Shown here piece after piece: positions 44,138-53,222 of a DNA stretch of 64,000 nt. Location of the stretch: assembly GCA_965228065.1 (NCBI GenBank), contig OZ245788.1, forward strand, positions 5,518,001 to 5,582,000, written 5' to 3'. The translations under genes and the position numbers were made by a program. The notes below the pieces were generated by a model, which made no database searches, was not told the DNA's origin, and saw nothing but the letters and a program-made list of their open reading frames with translations. Source of the stretch: Sphingobium_A sp965228065 (GTDB taxonomy: Bacteria > Pseudomonadota > Alphaproteobacteria > Sphingomonadales > Sphingomonadaceae). The stretch's first letter is position 1. Each line of letters begins with the position of its first letter.

Positions 44138-44506
44138 TCACAGCAGATCGGCCAATTCGTAGAGCGGCCGGATCTCGATCTCACTCGGTCCCGGCATCGG
44201 ATTGGGGCACCGCTTCACCCAGGCGACCGCCTCGTCCATGTCCTTGACATCCCAGAGCCAGAAGCCGGCGACGAGTTCGCGGGTTTCGGCGAACGGCCCG
44301 TCAATGACCGTGCGGCCGGGACCATCGAACGCGATACGCTTGCCGTGCGATGAGGGCGTCAATCCATCACCATCGCGCAGGATGCCGGCCTTGGACAGTT
44401 CGTCGTTGAACTTGCCCATCTCCTCCATCATCGCCATCGTCTCGGGCGTCGGGAAAAAGCCCTTTTCGCTGTCTTCGGTCGCCTTCACGAGCACCATCAC
44501 ACGCAT
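44138..44506 (-). CDS. YCII-related domain protein
   Basis: 122 residues with the YCII pattern: MRVMVLVKATEDSEKG at the start, TVIDGPFAETRELVAGFWLWDV with the conserved His/Asp-type pocket replaced by Asp/Glu, and AVAWVKRCPNP near the end. Often found next to ECF sigma factors, but not here. ATG 44506 follows AGGAGACAGGCG. Function unknown. Confidence 0.88.
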   Translation of the reverse strand: MRVMVLVKATEDSEKGFFPTPETMAMMEEMGKFNDELSKAGILRDGDGLTPSSHGKRIAFDGPGRTVIDGPFAETRELVAGFWLWDVKDMDEAVAWVKRCPNPMPGPSEIEIRPLYELADLL

Positions 44507-44642
44507 CGCCTGTCTCCTTGTTCGAGCCGGCCTCATCTGCCTGGCATCGGAACGACGAACGGGAGTTTCCGGAATCGACACCGGTCTGTAAATTTTTTTC
44601 GACGCCAATGCGCTGGACGCAGGACGCAAGGCCCAGCCAGCC

Positions 44643-45386
44643 TCAATCCAATCCGGTTTTCCCCGGCGCCCAATAGGCCTTGGCAAGAATCCTCGCGCTC
44701 GGGACGCCATGAAGCTTGAGACATTGACGCAATCGCTGAACGGTTGCGGCCTTGCCGGTCAGCACGAAATGGGTGCCGGCGGCGGCGAGCGCGGGGATGC
44801 TGGCATCCATTGCCCCATGCGCTTCATCGCTCCGCTTCGGGAACAGGGTCGCTTGCCCGATCCCGAGCCGCGTCAGGACGTCCTGGTAGATCTCCACATC
44901 GTCGACCTCGAAAAAGCAAGAGACGGATCGGGTCGGATCATGGTGGACCAGCGCGTAAGCGAGCGCGATCGACGTCTCGTCGCCGAACATCGCGATCGCA
45001 CCGGCCACGCGGCGCAAGTCGAGCGAGGCGCGCGGACCGAACATGTCGCATTCGTCGCCCGGCTCGACACCGCGCACCCAATCGCTGCCCGGTCCGTCAC
45101 CATGCGCAAAGCCGAGAATGCAGGTCCGGCCGATCGACGCATCCCACGCGATCGGCGTGTAGGTCCGGGCGACAAAAGCCGATCCCATCGCGATCTGGAT
45201 TTTCTGCCCGGGCGTCCAGGCGACTCCCTGGAGAGCCGATCCCTCCAGTGTGATCAGTTTGAAGCGATCGGCGAGCCTGTCCGTTGCAACGATGCTCGCC
45301 CGGCGCATCAGCAGGCGCAACAAGGCCTGGCTCAGCCGTCCCGGTGCCTTCGCCGTCGGGCGTTGGGGCGATCCAGCCGGCAGCAT
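44643..45386 (-). CDS. Siderophore-interacting (ferric-chelate reductase) protein
   Basis: 247 residues of the ViuB/SIP flavoprotein family, which reduces ferric siderophores in the cytoplasm. The FAD motif RTYTPIAWD lies near 83-91, the NAD(P)-side region is MFGDETSIALAYAL, and the family ending WAPGKTGLD is intact. ATG 45386 overlaps the stop of the methyltransferase gene (TGATG), so the two are co-transcribed. No siderophore synthesis or uptake genes are seen in the window. Confidence 0.88.
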   Translation of the reverse strand: MLPAGSPQRPTAKAPGRLSQALLRLLMRRASIVATDRLADRFKLITLEGSALQGVAWTPGQKIQIAMGSAFVARTYTPIAWDASIGRTCILGFAHGDGPGSDWVRGVEPGDECDMFGPRASLDLRRVAGAIAMFGDETSIALAYALVHHDPTRSVSCFFEVDDVEIYQDVLTRLGIGQATLFPKRSDEAHGAMDASIPALAAAGTHFVLTGKAATVQRLRQCLKLHGVPSARILAKAYWAPGKTGLD

Positions 45387-46081
45387 CACGCCGTCCTCAC
45401 GGTGAATTCGTTGCCGCGCCCCTCGTCGAGCGCAAGCGGCTGAGAGATATAGCCGTTCGCCGGATCGCGGACATACTCCAGATAGGCCGGGTCGAAGGCA
45501 TTTTCCCCAAGCACGACGGCGCCCGTCCTCAGCCATGGCTCGACCAGCCTGAGCACCGGCAGATAGAGCGCGAACGCGCCATCGACCAGCAGCAGGTCGA
45601 CCTCGCCACCCACATCCTTCAACGTCTCGAGCGCGTCGCCTTCACGGACATCCACAAGATCGCCCAGGCCCGCCGCGTCGAGATTGGCGCGCGCCTGTGA
45701 CACCTTCGAAGGCTGCAATTCGCTGCCGATCAGCGTTCCACCGCCATTGTCCCGCAGCGCGGCGGCGAGATAGATGGTCGAAACCCCCATCGACGTGCCG
45801 AACTCGACGATGTGGGTCGCTTTGCGCGCGCGCGCCATCATGTAGAGGAAGCGGCCATAGGCCGGTGACACAGCCAGGAAATTGTCGGCAAAGCTGCGGC
45901 TGACCGCCGCATAGTCCGCCCGCTCCTCTGCCAATATGTCGTCGACCATCTGATCCATGCTCGCGCCGGGTGCCTCCATCGCAGCCATCATCGCGCGCCT
46001 GTGGGCCTCGTCCGACACTTCGGCCTCCCGGTGCAGCATCTCCAGGGTGCGGGCGACGATTTCGTCGTTCAGTGCGTTCAA
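45386..46081 (-). CDS. Class I SAM-dependent O-methyltransferase
   Basis: About 231 residues. The SAM-binding motif VEFGTSMGVSTIYLAAAL is followed by GSELQPSKVSQARANL, EGDALETL and VDLLLVDGAF, the pattern of cation-dependent O-methyltransferases. TTG 46081, eight bases after AAAGGA, is my preferred start (MNALNDEIVARTLEML); ATG 46138 is in frame but adds an unlikely N-terminus. It is divergent from an AraC regulator that may control it. Confidence 0.85.
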   Translation of the reverse strand: MNALNDEIVARTLEMLHREAEVSDEAHRRAMMAAMEAPGASMDQMVDDILAEERADYAAVSRSFADNFLAVSPAYGRFLYMMARARKATHIVEFGTSMGVSTIYLAAALRDNGGGTLIGSELQPSKVSQARANLDAAGLGDLVDVREGDALETLKDVGGEVDLLLVDGAFALYLPVLRLVEPWLRTGAVVLGENAFDPAYLEYVRDPANGYISQPLALDEGRGNEFTVRTA

Positions 46082-46224
46082 GATGCGTCCTTTCGCGATA
46101 TCCGGGGGCCGAATTGGCCTCGACCAATCTTCCGACACGGGATACGGAGCAGCGATCCTGGCGTCATTCCGAAGTCAGGACATAATATTATTCAAACTCG
46201 CCATACTTCACCGGAAGGCGGACC

Positions 46225-47037
46225 ATGCCCATCCTGAACGCGCTCTCGAAACCCGTGGACTGGATCGATCCGGACGACGTGCCCCGGCCGGCCGTAACCT
46301 ATGGCTTCGTAACCTCGCACTTCGACGGTATCGAGTTGGATCCCCATCGCCATGCCAAAGGCCAGATCATGCTGGTGCAGCGCGGCGCCCTGAGTTGCGA
46401 GATCGAAGGTGGCCTGTGGATCGTGCCGCCCCGCAGCGCGATCTGGATTCCGGGCGGCGCACTCCATTCCATCAAGGCGACGGGGGCGCTGGAAGGCTAT
46501 AACGCCTTTGTCGCCGCCGAGCTGAGCCAGGGGCTGCCCAAGGCCTGCTGCGCCGTCTCGGTGACGCCGCTGCTGCGCGAGGTCCTGACCCGTGCGGCTG
46601 CACTTCCCGTGCTTTACGAGGAAAGCGACGTGAACGCGCGACTGATCGGGGTGCTGCTGGACGAACTGGCCACTGCGCAAGTGGAGGATCTGCATTTGCC
46701 GATGCCGGCCGATCCACGCCTTCGCAGGATCGTCACGGCGATGATGGAGGCGCCGGCCGATCGGGGAACGCTGCCAGGCTGGGCGAAACGGGCAGGCATG
46801 AGCAGCCGTACGCTGGAACGGCTGATGAGCCGCGAGACAGGCATGAGTTTCGGCCGCTGGCGCCAGCAGCTCGGCGTTGTGCTTGCGGTGAAGTGGCTGG
46901 CTGGCGGCGCATCGATCCAGACGGTCGCCGCAGATCTCGGTTATGAAAGCGTGCCCAGCTTCGTGACGATGTTCGGAAACGCGCTCGGCACATCACCGGG
47001 GCGATATATGGCGGAGCGGCATTCGGGTCGCACCTGA
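46225..47037 (+). CDS. AraC-family transcriptional regulator
   Basis: 270 residues. The N-terminal cupin domain (about 25-115) has PHRHAKGQIMLVQRGALSCEIEGG and PGGALHSI. The C-terminal double helix-turn-helix (about 170-265) has AKRAGMSSRTLERLMSRETG and IQTVAADLGYESVPSFVTMF. It is divergent from the methyltransferase/ferric-reductase pair. The inducer is unknown. Confidence 0.92.
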   Translation: MPILNALSKPVDWIDPDDVPRPAVTYGFVTSHFDGIELDPHRHAKGQIMLVQRGALSCEIEGGLWIVPPRSAIWIPGGALHSIKATGALEGYNAFVAAELSQGLPKACCAVSVTPLLREVLTRAAALPVLYEESDVNARLIGVLLDELATAQVEDLHLPMPADPRLRRIVTAMMEAPADRGTLPGWAKRAGMSSRTLERLMSRETGMSFGRWRQQLGVVLAVKWLAGGASIQTVAADLGYESVPSFVTMFGNALGTSPGRYMAERHSGRT

Positions 47038-47048
47038 GCGTTCAGGCG

Positions 47049-47360
47049 TCAGCTTCCGCCGAAATGATAGATATGGCCCAGGTTGGCAGCCGCAAACCGT
47101 TGCGTTTCCAGACCCCACTCACCAAGCGCCCGGGAAAGCAGAGTCACTGGCTCGTCGCGCTCCTCGTCAGTCTGTTGGAAGCTTGCCCAGTGGATGCCGA
47201 TCGCCCGCCGCACCTCCAGATCCGTCATGATACGCACGACTTCGTCCGGATTGGTATGCTGCGCCGCCATGAACCAGCACGGCGCATCGGCGCCGATCGG
47301 GAGCAAAGCGACATAGGTCGGGCCATAGCGGTTGCGCATCGCGCGGGAGATTGCGCCATC
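47049..47360 (-). pseudogene. Truncated metallo-beta-lactamase-fold gene (3' fragment)
   Basis: The encoded 104 residues (DGAISRAMRNRYGPT onwards) match the C-terminal third of the complete gene at 50169-51185 almost continuously, including AAQHTNP and AIGIHW. The N-terminal two-thirds, with the HxHxDH zinc site, is absent. Similarity stops abruptly at about 47360; the frame runs on to an ATG at 47420 but without resemblance. The fragment ends a little short of the full gene's C-terminus. A remnant of duplication or rearrangement. Confidence 0.8.
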
Positions 47361-47422
47361 GCGCCGCCGCGCGCGGCCATGAAGCCATGCCCCGGCATGT
47401 TCGGGGCATGCCTGATCCATCG

Positions 47423-48364
47423 TCAGAACGTCCTCGTGACTCCGATCGTCAGCTGACCATAATCATAAGCTCCGCTGTTCTGCGGGATGGTGTTGTACTG
47501 CGCGCTTGCCTTGACGAACCACTTGTTGCCGATTTCTGGGCTCGTGACCTCGGTTGCAGCGGAATAGGATCCCCGCCAGTCGCTGGCCGCATCACGCTGC
47601 ACCCCGACACCACCGGCAATCATGTATCGCCAGCCGCCCCGATATTGGCGCAATTGCAGCACCGGCAGCAGCTGCGCATACCAGCGTGGGGAGTAATAAT
47701 CATATTCGCGCGGTTCGGTGCTGTGAAAATAGCGGGTCCGGATCTGCGCACTCAGCCCCCATTCGGGCTTCAGCACATGGACGTAGTTCGCGCGCGCATG
47801 CAGCCGCACATTCTTGCCGCTAAATTCCTGCACCCCCGTGACGACCGTGAAAATGTTGCGGTCATCGACCGGAAGATCGAGTGCCGCACCGACAAACGTA
47901 TAATAGATGCCGTCCCGCACGCCGCGCGGCGTCTCGACAACATCACGCTCGATGAAGAACTCCTTCCGCAGCTTCGCATTGTCGTGGATCGAAGCCGAAC
48001 CGATCACCGTGTTGCCATCGGTTCCCGCCTGCACGGCCCAGTTCCAGCCGCCCGCGCCGTTCGCGTAGCGCAGGAAGACCCGCTCCCTGTCGAGGGTTGC
48101 CTGGCCGAGCGGACGATACCAGGCCTTCTCGACGCGCACCCCCAGATAGTCCTGCTGATCCCTGTAACGAAAATCGAGATTGAGGCCCATGCGCACGACA
48201 TCGGTATTGTCTGCGTCGGTCGATGCGAAGACGTCGATGCCCACCGCATGATCGACCGATGCGGCGGTGCGCTCGTCCGGTGTCGGGGCACCGTCCCGTG
48301 CAGCCGCGGGGCCGGCGGTCAGGCATGTCAGTGCGAGCGTCGCCGCAAAAGTCGCATTCCTCAT
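47423..48364 (-). CDS. Predicted outer membrane beta-barrel protein, glycosyltransferase partner
   Basis: 313 residues with a signal peptide (MRNATFAATLALTCLTAGPAAA). Alternating hydrophobic strands run throughout and a terminal Phe (GVTRTF) marks outer-membrane barrels. Candidates are YaiO-like or polysaccharide-secretion barrels, but no specific family motif is seen. Its ATG overlaps the stop of the glycosyltransferase gene (ATGA), so the two are coupled; a role in export or modification of that polymer is inferred. Confidence 0.78.
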   Translation of the reverse strand: MRNATFAATLALTCLTAGPAAARDGAPTPDERTAASVDHAVGIDVFASTDADNTDVVRMGLNLDFRYRDQQDYLGVRVEKAWYRPLGQATLDRERVFLRYANGAGGWNWAVQAGTDGNTVIGSASIHDNAKLRKEFFIERDVVETPRGVRDGIYYTFVGAALDLPVDDRNIFTVVTGVQEFSGKNVRLHARANYVHVLKPEWGLSAQIRTRYFHSTEPREYDYYSPRWYAQLLPVLQLRQYRGGWRYMIAGGVGVQRDAASDWRGSYSAATEVTSPEIGNKWFVKASAQYNTIPQNSGAYDYGQLTIGVTRTF

Positions 48365-49794
48365 TTCGTATCCCATTTCTTCTTCATTCCGGCGATCTCG
48401 ACGACGTAGCCCCACACACAGACCGGCTGCATGAGCAGGCTGTAGGCAAGAGCGTAGAAGAGGAAGCCGAACGGATTCCGCCGCACCGTCAGATGCTCCC
48501 TGCGGTAAACACCGCGCTGGATGCGGAAGATCACGACGTTCCAGAGCACCGCCAGCGGCAGCACGGCGAGCGTCAGCGGCCCGGCGATATAAAAATAGCC
48601 GAAACAGGCCAGGACGAGTCCGGGGATGAACACGAGGCTGTAGACGAGGTCCAGGGGCAGGAAGCAGACGTTCCACCAGATGAACAGCGTCGCCATGCGC
48701 CGCTTGAAGAGCAGCCGCCAATGCGCCTTGAACGCCTCCATCAGGCCGCGCGACCAGCGCTTGCGCTGCAATGCGAACTGGCGGACGCCCTCCGGGACAT
48801 TCGTGAAGGCAAGCGCGTTGTCGGCATAACCGATGCGATGGTCACGCTCGAGCAGCGCCCAGGATATAACGATGTCCTCCCCCACACATTCGGGCCAACC
48901 GCCGACTTTCTCGAGCGCGTCGCGCCGGTACAAAGAGAATGCCCCCTGTGCGACGAGCGTGCCGTGATACATGCCCTGCATCCGCTTCACCGAAGCGATG
49001 CCGTGGAAATAATCCCACTCCTGCGCACGCGTCAGCAGATTGACCCGCGAATTTCGGGCCATCACGGCGCCTGCCACAGCCACGGTGTTGCCGGGATCGG
49101 AAAGGTAGCGCATGGCGATCCGGGTCAGAGCGTTGCTCCGCATCCAGCAATCACCATCGATCGTCACGATCAGTTCGTGCGCAGCCGCCTTCAGGCCATC
49201 GTTAAGTACCGCGGATTTGCCGCGGTTGACCCCAAAGTCGTGGAGAGTGAACGTCTTGCCATGCGCAAGCTTCAACGATGCAAGCGCTTCGCGAATGATC
49301 GGCGCGGTATCGTCCGACGATCCGTCGTTGAGGACGAGCACTTCGAGCGGGCCGTTATAATCCTGCCCTGCAAGACTGGCCAGGGTATCCCGGATGCCCG
49401 ATGCCTCGTTATAGGCGGCCACGAGCACCGTAAGGCCGGGCATCGTGCGGGTTGGAGCCTTTGCCGGAGGCCGCCGATCGAGCGAGAGTGTCGCGATCAG
49501 AAAGGCATTCATGAAGCCCGGCACGTAAGCGATGAAGACGATCGACACGAGCGCGAACGGCCAGTTCGTCACGGCGGCGAGATCGATCAGCCAGCGCTGC
49601 GACAACCAGACGCTAAGCGCCGTCCACGCGACTGCAATCAATAGCGCCAGGAAAAATTTACCGCGCACCCCCAGATAGACGCGGCGCCATTGTTCTTCCC
49701 GGACCGATATCGCACCATTGCCCGCAACAAAGGCCATTGGCCTTCGCGCCGCAGAATTTTCTTCCGACATTCCAGAAATCCCGTGGTTTCGCAT
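48361..49794 (-). CDS. Membrane glycosyltransferase family 2 (processive, PgaC/NodC-like)
   Basis: 477 residues. Two membrane helices lie near residues 45-95. The GT-A domain has VLVLNDGSSDDT, VTIDGDCWM, the acidic GEDIVISW and the processive QxxRW motif as LQRKRWSRG. Four more helices follow. This layout fits polysaccharide synthases of the poly-GlcNAc, hyaluronan or chitin-oligosaccharide type. There is no PilZ domain, so it is not a cellulose synthase. ATG 49794 is near CAGGTGG; Met 49770 is also possible. Coupled to the barrel gene. Confidence 0.87.
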   Translation of the reverse strand: MRNHGISGMSEENSAARRPMAFVAGNGAISVREEQWRRVYLGVRGKFFLALLIAVAWTALSVWLSQRWLIDLAAVTNWPFALVSIVFIAYVPGFMNAFLIATLSLDRRPPAKAPTRTMPGLTVLVAAYNEASGIRDTLASLAGQDYNGPLEVLVLNDGSSDDTAPIIREALASLKLAHGKTFTLHDFGVNRGKSAVLNDGLKAAAHELIVTIDGDCWMRSNALTRIAMRYLSDPGNTVAVAGAVMARNSRVNLLTRAQEWDYFHGIASVKRMQGMYHGTLVAQGAFSLYRRDALEKVGGWPECVGEDIVISWALLERDHRIGYADNALAFTNVPEGVRQFALQRKRWSRGLMEAFKAHWRLLFKRRMATLFIWWNVCFLPLDLVYSLVFIPGLVLACFGYFYIAGPLTLAVLPLAVLWNVVIFRIQRGVYRREHLTVRRNPFGFLFYALAYSLLMQPVCVWGYVVEIAGMKKKWDTK

Positions 49795-50168
49795 GGCCAC
49801 CTGGCAACCGAAACGCTCTTCACGGTGATTTTCGACAAATAAAAAGAAGATAACGCTGAGTTTGCAATTGTTTACAATACAAATTGTTCGCAGAAGCGGC
49901 GCATTAACAACGTATGAACTCGAGGACTGGAATATATCTTGAACTCAACCCTACTAAATCCTCGAATTTAGCAGACCATAATGCCGACGCCCTGAGAATT
50001 ATTGCGAATAATATTTAATACATACTTCTATGTCGCGGAAAAAATGGGCGGGACTGGCAAATCACCACCCCCCGCGTGCTCCGTCGACTCAGAGCCTTTT
50101 GGCGAAAGCCCGCGACAACTCGCCCCCCGCCCCTGGAAGCGCTGCTTCGCGCTTTCCCTCACAGGCTC
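49795..50168. other. AT-rich intergenic region upstream of the glycosyltransferase
   Basis: About 370 bases without a gene. From 49830 to 50050 the sequence is clearly AT-richer than its neighbours. It has CAATTG...AAATTG (about 49865-49886) and CTAAAT...ATTTAG (about 49953-49970) inverted repeats. It likely contains the promoter and binding sites of the glycosyltransferase operon. The low GC hints at recent acquisition. Confidence 0.5.
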
Positions 50169-51185
50169 TCAGCCTGCGCCGGGTACCGCAAATCCGATCA
50201 TGGCTGTGAAATCATATGTGTCGCCCGGCTTCGCGGCCGGAAACCGTTGCGCTTCCATTCCCCGCTCCCCAAGCGCACGGGACAGCAGCGCAGGCGGCTC
50301 TTCGCGGTCCTCGTCGGTCAGTTGGAAGCTTCCCCAGTGGATACCGATCGCCTGGCGCGCCTCCAGATCCGTCATGATCCGCACGGCTTCCTCGGGATTG
50401 GTATGCTGGGCGGCCATGAACCAGCGCGGCGCGTAAGCGCCGATCGGAAGCAAAGCGACATCGGTGGGACCATAGCGATCACGCATCGATCGAAAGATCG
50501 CACCATCGCCATAGCCGGTATCGCCCGCGAAATAGACCAGTCCGGCGCGCGTCCGCAACATGAAGCCGCACCACAGTGCCATACGGCGATCGCCTGTTCC
50601 ACGCGCCGACCAATGGTGGGCCGGTACGATATGGATTTCGGCGCCCTTGGCAGGCACGATGCGGTCGCCCCAATCCCCGGTGACCAGCCGCGCGTCCGGC
50701 ACCGCGCGGCGAACGATTGCATCATTGCCCAGTGGCGTGACGATGAGCGGTCGGTGCGCGACGTGAAGGCGTTTGAGCGTCGCCACGTCGAGATGATCAT
50801 AATGATTGTGCGACAGCAGCACGACGTCGATCGGTGGCAGATCCGCGAACGCGATCCCAAGCGGCGTCACCCGCCTCGGCCCGGCAAACCCGACCGGGCT
50901 GGCCCGATCCGACCACAAGGGATCGGTCAGCACATTGAGGCCGGCGGCCTGGATCAGCAGCGTCGCATGGCCGACCATCGTGATCCGCAGCCCCTCCACC
51001 CGGGCATCGGGAACGACCTGTCGCCCGGGAACCGATTTCGGCCAGCGCGCAGCTTTCTCGCGGAGCTTCCAGCGCAGCATGTCACCGAGCGACCGGTCGG
51101 TGTCGGGATGGCCGGGATTGAAGAAGCGGACACCGTCGAAATGATCCGAGATCGGGCCATCATAATAGTCGTTATCGCCTGACAT
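50169..51185 (-). CDS. Metallo-beta-lactamase-fold hydrolase (NAPE-PLD/UlaG-like)
   Basis: 338 residues. The metal motif is SHNHYDHLD (about 125-133); further ligands are in PAHHWSARG, FAGDTGYGDG and the C-terminal AIGIHWGSF. Such proteins hydrolyse phosphodiesters or lactones; the substrate is unknown. No signal peptide is seen. A truncated relative lies at 47049-47360. Confidence 0.9.
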   Translation of the reverse strand: MSGDNDYYDGPISDHFDGVRFFNPGHPDTDRSLGDMLRWKLREKAARWPKSVPGRQVVPDARVEGLRITMVGHATLLIQAAGLNVLTDPLWSDRASPVGFAGPRRVTPLGIAFADLPPIDVVLLSHNHYDHLDVATLKRLHVAHRPLIVTPLGNDAIVRRAVPDARLVTGDWGDRIVPAKGAEIHIVPAHHWSARGTGDRRMALWCGFMLRTRAGLVYFAGDTGYGDGAIFRSMRDRYGPTDVALLPIGAYAPRWFMAAQHTNPEEAVRIMTDLEARQAIGIHWGSFQLTDEDREEPPALLSRALGERGMEAQRFPAAKPGDTYDFTAMIGFAVPGAG

Positions 51186-51389
51186 CCGATCGGCCGCTCC
51201 GTTGCTGGAGCCTCAAGATGGGGTCCATTGCAGCGGATACCAACAGCGTCTGCCGGATCGACAGGCCGCTTGACTCGATCAAAAGCAGAATACAAAATTC
51301 CGACCGGACGGTTTTATGTTGACCTGCGTCTTTCAAGTCATTTTGCCCGACAGAGGGAAGTTGAGTGCCGCGGAACGAGAGGAAAACGA

Positions 51390-52430
51390 ATGCACACAGC
51401 TGCAATGCTGAGAGATACGGTCGAACTGGACGTGCGCGTGACCGTCACGCCCTACGAGCCCGGCGATGGTTTTCCCGTGTTCGTCCAGCCCAGCGACGCA
51501 CGGCTGCGCACTGATGCACAGGCGGCGCGGGAGTGGTTCGTCGAGCACAGGGCGTCGTTCGATGCCCTGCTCGATACACATGGCGCGCTGGTGCTCCGCG
51601 GCTTTCCGGTACGCACCACCCAAGAGTTCGGCGACCTGGTCGCCCATTATGACAGTCCGGAATTCGGCTATACCGGCGGCGCCTCCCCACGCGGCCAGAT
51701 TGCAGGGCGGGTGTTCGAATCGACGCGGACGCCGCCCGAGGACCTGATCCAGCTTCATCAGGAGATGGCCTATCTGCCCACCTATCCGGCACGGGTCGCG
51801 TTTTACTGTCACATGCCCTCGGTCACGGGTGGCGAGACGTTCGTGGGTCGGGTGCGCCACGTCGTCGATGCCCTGCCTCCCGAATTCGTTGCGGCGGTGA
51901 AGGCGCGCGGCGTCTGCTATCGCCGCAACTTTCGCGACGCGGGCGCGACAAGCGGCGACGTCTATCTCGATGCGTTGCACCGCCCATGGCAGGCAGCGTT
52001 CTCCACCGACGACCGGCAGGTACCACTCGACGCATGCCGCGCCATGGGTCTTGCCGCCGAGTGGCTCGACGACGGCAGCCTCTCCACTGCTTATGTCTCG
52101 CCCGGACTGGTCGATCATCCGCGCACCGGGGAGCGCGTCTGGTTCAATCAGATTGCCACCGCCACGATCCGCCCGGAAAGCATCGGGCCGCGCTTCACTG
52201 CATACCAGGCCTATTATGCCGGCAAGCCGACTCCTTATGAGACGACTTATGGCGATGGCACGCCGATCCCGGCCGGCCATCTCGACTCACTTTATGCCGC
52301 GTTACGCGCGGCGATCGTGTGTTTTGCGTGGAGCGCAGGGGACGTGATGCTCGTCGACAATTACCTCGCTGCGCACGGCCGCAATGCCTTTACCGGCCTG
52401 CGCGACGTCCAGGTCGCACTGCTCAATTGA
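51390..52430 (+). CDS. TauD/TfdA-family Fe(II)/2-oxoglutarate dioxygenase
   Basis: 346 residues. The iron ligands are visible as HxE (His123, Glu125 in LHQEMAYLP) and the distal His329 in YLAAHGRNAF. The 2-oxoglutarate-binding Arg would be Arg338. The glutamate in place of aspartate and the overall pattern recall SyrP-like hydroxylases of non-ribosomal peptide pathways. ATG 51390 follows AGAGGAAAACGA; the frame is open upstream without support. The class II aldolase gene starts 12 bases after it, so the two probably serve one pathway. Confidence 0.88.
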   Translation: MHTAAMLRDTVELDVRVTVTPYEPGDGFPVFVQPSDARLRTDAQAAREWFVEHRASFDALLDTHGALVLRGFPVRTTQEFGDLVAHYDSPEFGYTGGASPRGQIAGRVFESTRTPPEDLIQLHQEMAYLPTYPARVAFYCHMPSVTGGETFVGRVRHVVDALPPEFVAAVKARGVCYRRNFRDAGATSGDVYLDALHRPWQAAFSTDDRQVPLDACRAMGLAAEWLDDGSLSTAYVSPGLVDHPRTGERVWFNQIATATIRPESIGPRFTAYQAYYAGKPTPYETTYGDGTPIPAGHLDSLYAALRAAIVCFAWSAGDVMLVDNYLAAHGRNAFTGLRDVQVALLN

Positions 52431-52441
52431 GGGAGGTCGCG

Positions 52442-53185
52442 ATGCCGGAAACGCAGATCGGTGACGAAGCGGCGCTGCGTCGCGATCTGGCCGCCGCATA
52501 TCGCCTGGTCGCCCATTTCGGCTGGGACGATCTGATCGCCACGCATATCTCGGTGCGGCTGCCCGATCACGAAAGCTTCCTGATCAATCCGTTCGGCATG
52601 CTGTTCGACGAGATCCGGCCAAGCGACCTCATCAAGGTCGACCTGGACGGCACGGTGATCGGCGAAACCAACTGGCCGGTAAACCGCGCCGGCTTCGTGA
52701 TCCACAGCGCGATCCATGCCGCGCGCCGCGACGCCACATGCGTGTTCCACCTGCATACGCCCGACGGGATAGCGGTTTCCGCGCTCGAAGATGGGCTGAT
52801 GCCGCTCAACCAGACCGCGATGGCGGTGGCCCAGGGGATGGCCTATCACGATTATGAGGGCGTTGCAGTGGACATGGCCGAGCGCGAGCGGATCGTGGCG
52901 GATCTGGGCGCGGGCAACCGGATGATCCTGCGTAACCATGGCACGCTTACCTTGGGCGCCAGCGTCGCGGACGCCTTTACCGAGATGTACGTGCTGGAAA
53001 CGGCGTGCAGCATCCAGGTCCGAACGCTCGCCATGGGCCGTCCGCTGCGCAACGCGGCCGCCGAGGCGATCGCGCGCGTCGGCGCGATGCGGACGCCGGG
53101 CGGAGCCATTCCCTTCGCCGGTACACTGGTATGGCCGGCAATGCTGCGCAAGCTGGAACGGCTCTACCCCGGCTGGGACGCCTGA
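52442..53185 (+). CDS. Class II aldolase/adducin-family protein
   Basis: 247 residues. The zinc-site histidines are in VFHLHTPDG (two His) and LRNHGTLTLG (one His). Members are fuculose-1-phosphate or ribulose-5-phosphate aldolase/epimerases, or other C-C lyases acting on hydroxy-acids. The motif DEIRPSDLIKVDLDG is typical of the subgroup lacking a sugar-phosphate specificity assignment. It is paired with the TauD gene. Confidence 0.9.
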   Translation: MPETQIGDEAALRRDLAAAYRLVAHFGWDDLIATHISVRLPDHESFLINPFGMLFDEIRPSDLIKVDLDGTVIGETNWPVNRAGFVIHSAIHAARRDATCVFHLHTPDGIAVSALEDGLMPLNQTAMAVAQGMAYHDYEGVAVDMAERERIVADLGAGNRMILRNHGTLTLGASVADAFTEMYVLETACSIQVRTLAMGRPLRNAAAEAIARVGAMRTPGGAIPFAGTLVWPAMLRKLERLYPGWDA

Positions 53186-53222
53186 ACGCCGGCGTTTGTC
53201 CCCTGCCGGGATATGATGCCGA

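Noticed and set aside
47361..47420. Start of an intact small MBL protein at 47420
   Set aside because: Residues before 47360 do not resemble the family and the zinc-binding half is missing, so it is called a pseudogene fragment.
51228..51389. N-terminal extension of the TauD-family gene
   Set aside because: The 54 extra codons lack family resemblance, while ATG 51390 has a good ribosome binding site.
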